A DNA stretch of 64,000 bases from Nocardia sp. BSTN01 (GTDB lineage: Bacteria; Actinomycetota; Actinomycetes; Mycobacteriales; Mycobacteriaceae): NCBI RefSeq assembly GCF_015354405.1, contig NZ_JADKYP010000011.1, positions 87,617-151,616 of the forward strand, read 5' to 3'. Shown one piece after another: positions 19,847 to 28,490 of the stretch (positions are counted from its first letter, which is position 1; each line of letters opens with the position of its first letter). Below the pieces are notes generated by a model that worked only from the letters and a program-made list of their open reading frames with translations, searched no databases and was not told where the DNA came from. Position numbers and translations under genes: made by a program.

Positions 19847-20815
19847 TCACTCCTCGATCGATGACAGTTGCCGTGGGTCGGCGAGTTCGGGTGCGTCGGT
19901 GACCGACGGCGAGAGCGGCTCCGGCCGCTCGGACGGCGGCTGTGCCCGATCACCCACCTGTCCCAGCACCGTGCCGCCCAGGGCGATCGCCATGCCCAGC
20001 ACCTGCAGCGGAGTCAGCGACTGCCCGAGCGCGAGCCAGCCGATCACCGCCGCGGAGAGCGGACTCAACAGGCCGAGGAAGGCGACGGACGTGGCCGGTA
20101 CCCGAGCCAGACCGCGGAACCAGAGGGCATAGGCGGCCGCGGTGCCGAGGACGCCGAGATAGAGGTATCCGCCGATAGCCGGGAGGTCCAGCGCGGGCGG
20201 CGCACCCTCGGTGAGCAGCGCCAACGGCAGCAGCACCACCCCGCCCGCGGTGAGTTGCCAGCTCGTGAACGCCAGCGGGCCGACACCTTCGGGCCGTCCC
20301 CAATGCCCGGTCAGCACGGTTCCCGCGGCCATCGACACCGCACCCGCCAGCCCGGCCAGCACACCGATCGTGTCCAGGGCGGCATTCGCCCGCAACACGA
20401 CCAGCGCGACCCCGAGCATGCCGATCGCCCCTGCCGTCAGCTTGCGACCGCTCGGCCGCACCCGCAACAGCACCGCCGCGAAACCGAGCGCGAACAGCGG
20501 TGCGGCCGAACCCAATACGGCCGCCACGCCGCCGGGCAGCCGGTACGCGGCGAGGAACAGCAGCGGGAAGAAGGCGCCGATGTTGAGCACGCCGAGCAGG
20601 GCGGCACGGCCGATCCAGCGGCCGCGCGGCAGCACCCGAGTGGCGCCCAGCAGTACCAATCCGGCCGGGAGGGCTCGCATCAACGCGGTGAACATCGGCC
20701 GCTCCGGCGGTAGGAATTCGGAGGTGACCGCGTACGTCGTCCCCCACACCAGTGGCGCCAGACCGGTGATCGCGAGGATCGCGGCAGTCGAACCGCGGGC
20801 GGCGGTACCTGTCAT
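19847..20815 (-). CDS. EamA/DMT-family transporter
   Basis: A 322-residue membrane protein of the drug/metabolite transporter superfamily. Two EamA halves of about five helices each are visible: the first opens with TGLAPLVWGTTYAVTSEFLPPERP, the second with GWLALGQSLTPLQVLGMAIALGGT near its end. The C-terminal 40 residues are hydrophilic. ATG 20815 has GAGGAG upstream. It is transcribed divergently from a MarR regulator with a palindromic operator between them, and is followed closely by an oxidoreductase, the usual layout of a substrate-inducible efflux unit. The exported compound is unknown. Confidence 0.87.
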   Translation of the reverse strand: MTGTAARGSTAAILAITGLAPLVWGTTYAVTSEFLPPERPMFTALMRALPAGLVLLGATRVLPRGRWIGRAALLGVLNIGAFFPLLFLAAYRLPGGVAAVLGSAAPLFALGFAAVLLRVRPSGRKLTAGAIGMLGVALVVLRANAALDTIGVLAGLAGAVSMAAGTVLTGHWGRPEGVGPLAFTSWQLTAGGVVLLPLALLTEGAPPALDLPAIGGYLYLGVLGTAAAYALWFRGLARVPATSVAFLGLLSPLSAAVIGWLALGQSLTPLQVLGMAIALGGTVLGQVGDRAQPPSERPEPLSPSVTDAPELADPRQLSSIEE

Positions 20816-20832
20816 GACGGTATCTCCTCATT

Positions 20833-20856
20833 GATAATCTCAACGTTGAGATAATC
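20833..20856. promoter_or_regulatory. Probable MarR operator 1
   Basis: A 16-bp perfect palindrome ATCTCAACGTTGAGAT (20837-20852) extends to 24 bp with one mismatched pair. It lies 18 bp upstream of the exporter start and between the two divergent genes, where MarR proteins usually bind to repress both. Confidence 0.75.
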
Positions 20857-20884
20857 GGACACCACCGAGTGTCTTGATGTCAAG

Positions 20885-20902
20885 TATCTGAACATTGAGA
20901 TA
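20885..20902. promoter_or_regulatory. Probable MarR operator 2
   Basis: TATCTGAACATTGAGATA is an imperfect copy of operator 1, with the same ATCT...AGAT arms and TTGAGAT half. It lies 23 bp before the marR start codon. Two similar sites, one near each divergent gene, suggest repression of exporter and autoregulation. Confidence 0.65.
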
Positions 20903-20924
20903 TTCGAAATGGGAGGAGAGCGCT

Positions 20925-21425
20925 ATGAGCGACGCCGTGGACCGGATCGTCGCGGACTGGGGTCGCGTCCGCCCCGACCTCGATGTCTGGCCGACCCACG
21001 TCATCGGCCGGTTGAAGCGGATGGGCCGTCGGCTCGAGCGTGAGATGAAGGACTTCTTCGCCCGCTACGGACTCGAATACTGGGAATTCGACATGCTGTC
21101 CACACTGCGCCGCTCCGGTGGGCCCGACGGCCTCACGGCCGGTGACTTGATCAAAGCCACCATGGTGACCTCGGGCGCGATCACCAATCGCATCGACCGC
21201 ATGGCCGCCAAGGATCTGGTTCGCCGCGTTCCCGATGCGCGGGACCGGCGGACCATTCGCGTCCAGCTGACCGACCACGGCCGCGACGTGATCGACGAGG
21301 TCATGCCGCTGCACGTCGACAACGAGATCCGCCTGCTGTCCGGTATGAGCCGAACCGAGTTGGACCAGCTCGGCGACCTGCTCCGCCGGCTCTCCGAATC
21401 ACTGGACGACACCTCGCTGGGTTGA
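20925..21425 (+). CDS. MarR-family transcriptional regulator
   Basis: A 166-residue winged-helix regulator. The DNA-binding core runs about residues 45-115, with YGLEYWEFDMLSTLRRSG, LTAGDLIKATMVTSGAITNRIDRM (recognition region) and the wing DARDRRTIRVQLT. Start ATG 20925 has GGGAGGAGAG six bases before it; the frame could start ten codons earlier but without a site and inside operator 2. It is divergent from the exporter/oxidoreductase pair, with two related palindromes between them, so it most likely represses that unit and itself until an unknown ligand binds. Confidence 0.9.
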   Translation: MSDAVDRIVADWGRVRPDLDVWPTHVIGRLKRMGRRLEREMKDFFARYGLEYWEFDMLSTLRRSGGPDGLTAGDLIKATMVTSGAITNRIDRMAAKDLVRRVPDARDRRTIRVQLTDHGRDVIDEVMPLHVDNEIRLLSGMSRTELDQLGDLLRRLSESLDDTSLG

Positions 21426-21515
21426 GCGAGGGGAAGCACACCGACCGGCTCCGGCGGGACGACGGCATCGGCGACACCCGGCTGTACCACCAGCGAGCAA
21501 GGCGCCGGCGGTCCG

Positions 21516-23096
21516 CTATTCCGGTTGGGAAGCCGCAGCGGCCGGGGCGGTTGCGGTGTGGTCCGGCGCCGCGATCCCCGCGGCGGGCGGGCCGGCGGGT
21601 GATCCGGTCGCGGCAGCCGGAGTACCGGCCGCATCCGCCGGGCCCGGGCGGCTCTGCGCATCCTGCCCGGTGGGAGCCGGTGGCGGGGTGGGAGTCGCCG
21701 CCGTCCCCGGCGGGCGGGTGCCGCCGGGAGCCGCGGCCTGCGCTCCGGCATCCTCCTCCGCGCTCTGGCTCACCTGCGGCGCGATCTGCAGCAGGCGGGC
21801 GTAATCGACGATCTGGGCGCCGAGGGTCGGGGTGGCGATGATGACACCACCCCGGTACAGGCGGAAGGTTCCGACCTTGCCGGGCAGCAGCGACTCCGGC
21901 CCCATCGGATCGCCCAAAGGCCCTGCGGCGCCGCCGCTTTCGGCATATTTCACATCGATGGCGGAATTACCGCGAACCGCTTGCTCGGGGACCGCCGGCG
22001 CGGGTGCGGCCGGAGCTTCGGGCACGGCCGGCGCGGCCTCCAACTCGGCGGGCGTCGGCCCGACCTCGAGGGTCGTGATGTCGATCGGCTGCCCGCCGCC
22101 GGGCGCCGCCGAATACTCCGTGCGCAGGATGTGGCCGTCGCGCAGGAGGACCTGGCCCGCGGTGGCGTGCACCGCGTCGGCCGCGCGCGAATCCTCCTTG
22201 TCGGTGCCGGGATACATCTGGCAGTCGGTGGTGTCGCAGGTCTGGGCATACGGGTAGCGGTGTTCGGCCAGAGCGTACGAGCGGGCCGCGATCGCCTGTG
22301 CCCGCAGCGCTTCCGCACCACCCTTGTCGGCCCAGTCGGCCTCCATCTCGGCCGGGACCACACCGAGCAGATAGTCCTCGACGTCGAGCTGGTTCACCGT
22401 CGCCGGATGCCCGTCGTCCTGCGTAACCCCCAGTGCCCCACGGAAACCGGAGCCGTCGCACACCTTCAGATGTTCGGCCTCGGGCCGGTCCGGACCCGGG
22501 TCGGCGGGGTAGGCCCAGGGGTCGTCGGTGGCACCCTGCCACAGCACATCACCGTCACAACCGATGGTCACCACGACGTTCGCGCCGCCGTCGGGCGTCG
22601 GAGTCAGGTGCGCGGCCTGTCCGGCCACCACTCGCCGACCGGCGACGGTCAGCCCGGAATCCGAGTACACGTCCAGGGTTTCGTTGTCGTAGACGGTGAG
22701 CCGCACCCGCACCGTGGTCGGCCCGATCGTTCCGAGCTGGGCGCCCGGGTAGTAGTGCGCCAGGATGCCGTCGGCGGTCGCGCCCGCGGTGGCCTGGTCG
22801 AACGCGCCGACCTGGCTCATCCCGCGCCCATGTCCGGGGCCCGCGGCCGCTTGATAGGCGGCGTTGCGAGTACCGGAACCGAACATCGGCACCGCGAAGG
22901 CGACGACGATCCCGCCGGTCACCGGCACCACGACCAAGCCGATCAGCGCACCGCGCCGCATTCGCCGGCGACGCAGCAGTCCACCGTGCCGGCGCCGGAT
23001 TCGGCTCGCGAATACGCCCGCCACCCCATCCGTGGGTGTGGTGTTCGGGCGATCCGGCGGTGCGGCACCGGTCCGAGGGGCTTCGGTCCGGGTCAT
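21516..23096 (-). CDS. SpoIID/LytB-domain protein with LGFP-type module
   Basis: A 526-residue membrane-anchored protein. A basic cytoplasmic part (RRRHGGLLRRRRMRRG) leads to one membrane helix (about 50-75). The outer part has GHGRGMSQVGA, the LDVEDYLLGVVPAEM motif and ALRAQAIAARSYAL, typical of SpoIID/LytB proteins, which in sporulating bacteria cut glycan strands denuded of peptides. After a Pro/Ala linker comes one LGFP-like repeat (AGPLGDPMGP then FRLYRGGVI) and a Pro/Ala-rich end. This organism group does not sporulate, so a role in wall turnover is likelier. ATG 23096 has GGAGGG upstream. Divergent from a zinc amidase gene, suggesting joint action on peptidoglycan. Confidence 0.87.
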   Translation of the reverse strand: MTRTEAPRTGAAPPDRPNTTPTDGVAGVFASRIRRRHGGLLRRRRMRRGALIGLVVVPVTGGIVVAFAVPMFGSGTRNAAYQAAAGPGHGRGMSQVGAFDQATAGATADGILAHYYPGAQLGTIGPTTVRVRLTVYDNETLDVYSDSGLTVAGRRVVAGQAAHLTPTPDGGANVVVTIGCDGDVLWQGATDDPWAYPADPGPDRPEAEHLKVCDGSGFRGALGVTQDDGHPATVNQLDVEDYLLGVVPAEMEADWADKGGAEALRAQAIAARSYALAEHRYPYAQTCDTTDCQMYPGTDKEDSRAADAVHATAGQVLLRDGHILRTEYSAAPGGGQPIDITTLEVGPTPAELEAAPAVPEAPAAPAPAVPEQAVRGNSAIDVKYAESGGAAGPLGDPMGPESLLPGKVGTFRLYRGGVIIATPTLGAQIVDYARLLQIAPQVSQSAEEDAGAQAAAPGGTRPPGTAATPTPPPAPTGQDAQSRPGPADAAGTPAAATGSPAGPPAAGIAAPDHTATAPAAAASQPE

Positions 23097-23305
23097 CGAA
23101 CCCTCCTGTGGTGGTGCGGACAACGCCGACCTTGCTTGGCTACCGGGAAGTTACATTCGAGCTATCCTAGATCCTAATCCTCAACCAAAGGTTTAGATCT
23201 GTGGCATTTGGGACTAGTGTGACGTTCGATCCGTCAGGAATCAACCCCGAGCGCCACCCTGTTCCACGCTGACGGTCACCGGTTCTACCTGAATGGGAGA
23301 TGCTC

Positions 23306-25420
23306 GTGCCGTACCGCCGCCCGAAACGTTCCGTCGTTCTGCCCGTGGTCGCGACCCTCGCGGTTGCCGCCCCGCTCGCGACGCTGACACTGCGCGACTC
23401 TCCCGGCTATCGCCCAGCGGGCGACAGCGACCTCGCCGCGATACCCGCGCAACTCGCCGAGGTGACCTTGGCGTCCGCCCCCGACATCGTGTTGCCACTG
23501 CGCGAACTCACCGGATTGAACCTGCCCGATCTGCGGCTGTCCGACTTGCGGAAGCTCCCGCTGCCGACGTCGATTCCCGTGCCGCCCGGCCTACCCGCCC
23601 CGCCGGGCGTGCAGCTACCCAGCGAGATTCCACTACCCCAATTCGGTGATCGAACGACCACCACACCGGCCCCGACGCCGTACGCCGGACCAGTCACCCC
23701 GCAGGCTCCCGCCCCCGCCGCGTCCCCCGCGCACGCCGGCCCCGGCTTCATCGCCGCCCCGCTCGACCCCGCACGGATTCCGGGCTCCGACCCGGCCGCG
23801 CCCGCCCTGTCCCCCGGTGCCGTACCACCGGATATGGCCGATCAGGTCGGTGCGGAAGTCAAGGAATTGACCCGGGATACGCCCTTCAGCATGGTCGCGC
23901 TGACCGCGACGGAACTGGCCGACACCACCTCCCTGATTCGCGCCCAGCAGGCCGACGGCACCTGGGGACCGTGGTTCCCGGCCGACCAGGTCGACACCGG
24001 ACGCAGCGATCACGCGGCCGCCCCCGCCCGCGCCGGTACCGAACCGATCTACGTCGGCGAGACCAAGGCCGTTCAGATTCTCACCACTCGTAAGGCGATC
24101 GCTGCGGCCGCCGGTCGCTCCGGCGATCCGGCGCAGCGGGCCGCGTCGCAACTGTCGGCAGTGCTGATCGATCCCGGGCGCGGCGCGATCGACGACAACC
24201 TGACTTCGGTCGCCGCGCCGCTACCGGGCGGCGGGCCGAAGGTGATCAGCCGCGCCCAGTGGGGCGCCGACGAATCACTGCGCTGCGAGGAGCCCACCTA
24301 CGACGACGGGCTGGGCGGAATCACCGTGCATCACACCGCCGGTCGCAACGACTACAGCAGGGCCGAATCCGCCGGCATCGTGCGGGCGATCTACGCGTAT
24401 CACGCCAAGACGCTGGGCTGGTGCGATATCGGCTACAACGCGCTGGTCGACAAGTACGGCCAGATCTTCGAGGGCCGCTACGGCGGTCTGGACCGCCCGG
24501 TCGAGGGCGCGCACGCCGGTGGTTTCAACGAGAACACCGCGGGCGTGGCGATGATGGGCGATTTCGAGACCGACCCGCCCAGCGACGCCCAGCTCCAGGC
24601 CACCGGGCAGTTCGTCGGCTGGCGGGCCAAGATCGCGGGGCTGGATCCCGAGGGCCACACCACCATGTATTCCGAGGGCACCGACTACACCCCGTACGCC
24701 GAGGGTGAGGCGGTGGACCTGCCGATCGTGTTCGCACATCGCGACGTCGGCAACACCGCCTGTCCCGGCGACGCCGCCTATGCGCGCATGGACCGCATCC
24801 GCGAGATCGCCGCGGGCGTCGCCGCCGGCACCGCGCCCGAGGCCCCGAAAGACCAACGGGCGCACGCGGATCTGGCGGCGCTGGCGAATCTGACCACGCA
24901 GCTGCTGAGCATGGTGGGCAAGAACGCCATCGCCACCTACTATGCGGGGCAGGGTGGTCCGGACGGACGCCTCGGTGCCGCGTCCTCCGAACCGACCCCG
25001 ACCGGGGACGGCGGCCAGTACGCCGAATTCGCCAACGGCTACGTCTACGCGGCGCCCGACGGTTCGATCGTGGAACTGGCCGGCCGGCTTCTCGACCGCT
25101 TCGTTCAGCTCGGCGCCGAATCCGGACTGCTCGGAACGCCGCTGCGCACTCCGTATCCGGTTCCCGGCGGCCAGCGGGCCGATTTCCGGCTCGGCTCACT
25201 GATCCTCAACACCGCCACCGGTGTGGTCACCACCTTGCTGAAACACGGTGGGGCACAACCGGGCCCGGCGGGCGAGCCGATTCCGCAGGCACTGCCCGCC
25301 GCGGACGCCCCGGCCCCGGACGCACCCACACAAGAAGGGGCGGTTCGAGAAGCACCGCCCGCACCCGAGTCCGCTGTGGCGGCGCCGCCTCAGGCCATTC
25401 CTGCGGCCCCCGCGGGCTGA
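23306..25420 (+). CDS. Secreted PGRP/amidase_2-type N-acetylmuramoyl-L-alanine amidase
   Basis: A 704-residue exported peptidoglycan amidase, matching M. tuberculosis Rv3811 by family and position. After a signal peptide (KRSVVLPVVATLAVAAPLA) comes a long Pro/Leu-rich linker, a domain around residues 180-260 with WGPWFPADQVDTG, then the catalytic PGRP domain (about 310-500): VISRAQWGAD, zinc ligands in VHHTAG and in AHRDVGNTACPGD, and GYNALVDKYGQIFEGRYGG. The C-terminus has LGFP-like repeats (GRLGAASSEP, GLLGTPLRTPYPVPGGQ) and a Pro/Ala tail. GTG 23306 is preferred to ATG 23300 because GGGAG is then six bases before the start. It should cleave the amide between muramic acid and L-alanine. Confidence 0.92.
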   Translation: MPYRRPKRSVVLPVVATLAVAAPLATLTLRDSPGYRPAGDSDLAAIPAQLAEVTLASAPDIVLPLRELTGLNLPDLRLSDLRKLPLPTSIPVPPGLPAPPGVQLPSEIPLPQFGDRTTTTPAPTPYAGPVTPQAPAPAASPAHAGPGFIAAPLDPARIPGSDPAAPALSPGAVPPDMADQVGAEVKELTRDTPFSMVALTATELADTTSLIRAQQADGTWGPWFPADQVDTGRSDHAAAPARAGTEPIYVGETKAVQILTTRKAIAAAAGRSGDPAQRAASQLSAVLIDPGRGAIDDNLTSVAAPLPGGGPKVISRAQWGADESLRCEEPTYDDGLGGITVHHTAGRNDYSRAESAGIVRAIYAYHAKTLGWCDIGYNALVDKYGQIFEGRYGGLDRPVEGAHAGGFNENTAGVAMMGDFETDPPSDAQLQATGQFVGWRAKIAGLDPEGHTTMYSEGTDYTPYAEGEAVDLPIVFAHRDVGNTACPGDAAYARMDRIREIAAGVAAGTAPEAPKDQRAHADLAALANLTTQLLSMVGKNAIATYYAGQGGPDGRLGAASSEPTPTGDGGQYAEFANGYVYAAPDGSIVELAGRLLDRFVQLGAESGLLGTPLRTPYPVPGGQRADFRLGSLILNTATGVVTTLLKHGGAQPGPAGEPIPQALPAADAPAPDAPTQEGAVREAPPAPESAVAAPPQAIPAAPAG

Positions 25421-25450
25421 GGGCCGAGGCTGGGAGATCCACCCGAATGC

Positions 25451-25480
25451 GCGAAACCTGCTCGAAGCGGCGAGGTTTGC
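25451..25480. terminator. Hairpin between convergent amidase and HAD genes
   Basis: AAACCT (25454-25459) and AGGTTT (25473-25478), each flanked by GC, form a stem with a 13-base loop in the 98-bp gap between two genes that end facing each other. The right arm runs into AGGTTTGCACGA, a 12-mer found again in the convergent hairpin at 42178-42255. Confidence 0.5.
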
Positions 25481-25518
25481 ACGATCAATTCAGGGCAAAG
25501 CCAAGCTGGCGGACAGCC

Positions 25519-26346
25519 CTAACTCTCCCACCAGCGCTCGAGCACCCGCGCCACACCGTCCTCCGAATTGGAGGCGGTGATCTCGTCGGCGGCGGCGAGG
25601 GCTTCGGGGTGGGCGTTGCCCATCGCGACGCCGTGGCCGGCCATGCGGAGCATCGGCACATCGTTGGGCATATCGCCGAAGGCCAGGATCGCCGCCGGGT
25701 CCACCCCTAGTCGCTCGGCGACCACGCTCAGGCCGGCGGCCTTGGTGATACCGGGCGCGGACAGTTCGATGAGTCCGTTGTTGGTGGAGTAGGTGATGTC
25801 GGCGCGCCCGGCCAGGTGGGGTTCCAGGGCCGACTGCATCTGCGCGCTCGGCGTTCCGCGCAGCCGGATGAGCATCTTGATCGCCGGGGCCGAGATGACC
25901 TCCTGCCGCGAGACCTGCGTGTCGTCCGGATTCAGCCAGGCGTGCTCGTACTCGGGCGAGCTGACGAATTGCGGCGTCGCCGCATCGTGTGCGCTGCGGC
26001 CGACGCGCTCGGCGGCCAGCCCACAGCCCGGCAGTACGCGCTCGGCGAGGTCGGCGATCCACGCCAGACTCTCCACATCCAGCGTGCTGGTGTGCAGGAT
26101 GCGGTCGGCGGCACTGTCGTAGATCACGGCGCCGTTGCCGCAGACGCACAGCGGAGGAAAGCCCAGCCCCTCGATCACCGGATCGATCCAGCGCGGCGGA
26201 CGGCCCGTGGCCAGCACGAACGGCACGCCGTCGGCGATCAGCGCGGCCACCGCGATACGGGTGCGCGGCGTCACCCGTTCCCATTCGTCGAGCAGCGTGC
26301 CATCGACATCGGTGGCCACCATCTTCGGCTTCGGCAGACGCGTCAC
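25519..26346 (-). CDS. HAD-superfamily (Cof-type) phosphatase
   Basis: A 275-residue haloacid-dehalogenase hydrolase of the Cof subclass. The nucleophile motif VATDVDGTLLDEW lies at residues 11-23; motif II Thr is in FVLATGRPP; the Lys of motif III is in GITKAAGLSVVAERLG; the metal-binding motif IV is LAFGDMPNDVPML. A cap domain separates motifs II and III. Such enzymes dephosphorylate sugar phosphates and similar small molecules; the substrate cannot be told. Position corresponds to M. tuberculosis Rv3813c next to the amidase. Start GTG 26346. Confidence 0.9.
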   Translation of the reverse strand: MTRLPKPKMVATDVDGTLLDEWERVTPRTRIAVAALIADGVPFVLATGRPPRWIDPVIEGLGFPPLCVCGNGAVIYDSAADRILHTSTLDVESLAWIADLAERVLPGCGLAAERVGRSAHDAATPQFVSSPEYEHAWLNPDDTQVSRQEVISAPAIKMLIRLRGTPSAQMQSALEPHLAGRADITYSTNNGLIELSAPGITKAAGLSVVAERLGVDPAAILAFGDMPNDVPMLRMAGHGVAMGNAHPEALAAADEITASNSEDGVARVLERWWES

Positions 26347-26494
26347 CTATTCCATCCTGCCCGAAATTGCGGCGCGGCTGTAATCGTTTGCCCGCGCCCC
26401 GCCTGCGAGCGGGCCGGAAGTGGTGCACGATGTCACCGGTGGACTCGAGACCATTCCCTATGATCAGGGGCTAGTAACCGACCCGAGGGGACCG

Positions 26495-27472
26495 ATGACC
26501 GGCTTTCTGCTACGACGTGCGCTCAACTATGTCGTGCTGCTGGCGCTGGCGTCGTTCCTGGCCTTCAGTCTGGCGTCGCTGACATTTCGCCCGCTGGACA
26601 GCCTCGAACAGCGCAATCCGCGACCGCCGCAGTCGGTGATCGATGCCAAGGCCCACGAACTGCATCTCGATCAACCCATCCCGCAGCGCTACCTCACCTG
26701 GGTCGGCGGCGTGGTGCACGGTGACTTCGGCACGACCCTGACGGGGCAGCCGGTCAGTCAGGAACTGCCGCGCCGGATCGGGGTCAGTCTGCGGTTGCTG
26801 ATCGTGGGCTCGGTGGTCGGAACGGTCCTCGGTGTGCTGATCGGCGCGGCCGGTGCGATCCGGCAATATCGGTTCACCGATTACTTCACGACGATTATTT
26901 CCCTGCTGGTGCTCAGCACGCCCGTGTTCCTCTTGGCGACGCTACTCAAATACGGTGCACTGGAAATCAATTCGGCCACCGGGCAGCAGATATTCCTGTA
27001 TACCGGCGAAACGTCGGCCAATGCCGTGCACGGGGTGTGGAATCAGTTCGTCGACCGGTTACAGCACATGATCGTTCCCTCCCTCGGCCTCGCCCTGGGC
27101 GCGATGGCCAGTTACAGCCGCTACCAGCGCAACGCCATGCTGGATGTGCTGCAGAGCGATTTCATCCGCACCGCGCGGGCGAAGGGACTCACCCGCCGCC
27201 GCGCACTCTACAAACACGGTCTGCGCACCGCGCTGATTCCGATGGCGACCCTGTTCGCCTACAGTCTCGGCGCGCTGATCACGGGCGCCACCTTCACCGA
27301 GAAGATCTTCGGATGGCACGGCGTCGGTGAATGGCTGGTCGACGCGATCAACGCGCAGGACATCTACATCGTGGTGACCGTCACGGTGTTCGCGGGATTC
27401 GTGGTGCTGGTATCGGGCCTGCTGTCCGACATCGTGTATGCGATTCTGGATCCGCGGGTGCGGGTCGGATGA
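26495..27472 (+). CDS. Oligopeptide/dipeptide ABC transporter permease (OppB/DppB type)
   Basis: A 325-residue inner-membrane permease with about six helices. It has the standard OppB opening (FLLRRALNYVVLLALASF), the LDQPIPQRYLTWVGGVVHGDFGTT segment, YQRNAMLDVLQSDFIRTARAKGL and the C-terminal ATPase-docking region ITGATFTEKIFGWHGVGEWL. ATG 26495 follows GAGGGG; the frame extends 25 codons upstream without a site. First gene of a five-gene transport operon (permease, permease, fused ATPase, two binding lipoproteins), all within 13-31 bp or overlapping. Confidence 0.93.
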   Translation: MTGFLLRRALNYVVLLALASFLAFSLASLTFRPLDSLEQRNPRPPQSVIDAKAHELHLDQPIPQRYLTWVGGVVHGDFGTTLTGQPVSQELPRRIGVSLRLLIVGSVVGTVLGVLIGAAGAIRQYRFTDYFTTIISLLVLSTPVFLLATLLKYGALEINSATGQQIFLYTGETSANAVHGVWNQFVDRLQHMIVPSLGLALGAMASYSRYQRNAMLDVLQSDFIRTARAKGLTRRRALYKHGLRTALIPMATLFAYSLGALITGATFTEKIFGWHGVGEWLVDAINAQDIYIVVTVTVFAGFVVLVSGLLSDIVYAILDPRVRVG

Positions 27473-27485
27473 TCGGGGCGACACA

Positions 27486-28490
27486 GTGACCGAAACCGAG
27501 ATCATCGCGCAGGGTGCGCCGGAGCCCGCGGCCGCCGGTCGCCGGAAGCTGGTGTGGCGCAGGTTCCTCCGCAACAAGCCCGCCCTGGTCGGTGCGTCCG
27601 TGCTGATCATCATGCTGATCGGCGCCTTCGCGATACCGCCGTTCCTGTCCTACGACTATCAGGAGCGCGACCCGTACGCGCTGTTGCAACCGCCCTCGCC
27701 GCAGCATTTGTTCGGCACCAACGAGATCGGCCAGGACATGCTGGCCCAGACTCTGCACGGTTTGCAGAAATCGCTGATCATCGGCATCTGCGTGGCGGTG
27801 CTGACCTCGCTGATCGCGGTCACCGCGGGGTCGATCGCGGGTCTGCTCGGTGGCTGGACCGATCGGGCGATCATGTGGCTGGTCGATCTGCTGCTGGTGG
27901 TGCCCAGTTTCATCATCATCGCGATCTTCGCCCCGCGCACCAAGGGCAGCAGTTCGATTCTGTTGCTGATCGTGTTGCTGGCCGGATTCAGCTGGATGAT
28001 CAGCGCCCGCATCGTGCGCGGATTGACGATGAGCCTGCGGGAACGCGAATTTGTCCGCGCGGCTAGGTATATGGGCGCGTCGACGCGTTCGGTGATCGTC
28101 ACGCACATCGTGCCGAATATCGCGTCGATCCTGATCATCGACACCACCCTCGCGGTCGGCGCGGCGATCATGTCCGAAACCGGTTTGAGCTTCCTCGGAT
28201 TCGGCGTGCAACCGCCGGACGTGTCACTGGGCTCGCTGATCGCCTTCGGCACCAAATCGGCACTGACCTTCCCCTGGTTGTTCCTGTTCCCGGGTGGTTT
28301 TCTGATCGCGATCGTGCTGTGCGCCAACCTCGTCGGCGACGGCCTGCGGGACGCCTTCGACCCGAGTTCCAAAGGGGCGCGGGCGGGCCGCAAGGCCGGA
28401 AAGCGGGACAAGGCACTGCGCGGGAAGTCGGCGCAGACCTCCGGTGCCGGTCCGGATGAGCAGTCGGACAGAGGGATTGAAGCGGCATGA
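27486..28490 (+). CDS. Oligopeptide/dipeptide ABC transporter permease (OppC/DppC type)
   Basis: A 334-residue permease with an N-terminal OppC domain ([20 protein letters not shown], residues about 22-41), [19 protein letters not shown], the docking segment [16 protein letters not shown], and [18 protein letters not shown]. About six helices. Start GTG 27486 has GGGG upstream, 13 bp after the OppB stop. A hydrophilic Lys/Arg-rich tail of roughly 45 residues after the last helix is longer than usual. Its end overlaps the ATPase gene by four bases (ATGA). It forms the heterodimeric channel with the preceding permease. Confidence 0.93.
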   Translation: MTETEIIAQGAPEPAAAGRRKLVWRRFLRNKPALVGASVLIIMLIGAFAIPPFLSYDYQERDPYALLQPPSPQHLFGTNEIGQDMLAQTLHGLQKSLIIGICVAVLTSLIAVTAGSIAGLLGGWTDRAIMWLVDLLLVVPSFIIIAIFAPRTKGSSSILLLIVLLAGFSWMISARIVRGLTMSLREREFVRAARYMGASTRSVIVTHIVPNIASILIIDTTLAVGAAIMSETGLSFLGFGVQPPDVSLGSLIAFGTKSALTFPWLFLFPGGFLIAIVLCANLVGDGLRDAFDPSSKGARAGRKAGKRDKALRGKSAQTSGAGPDEQSDRGIEAA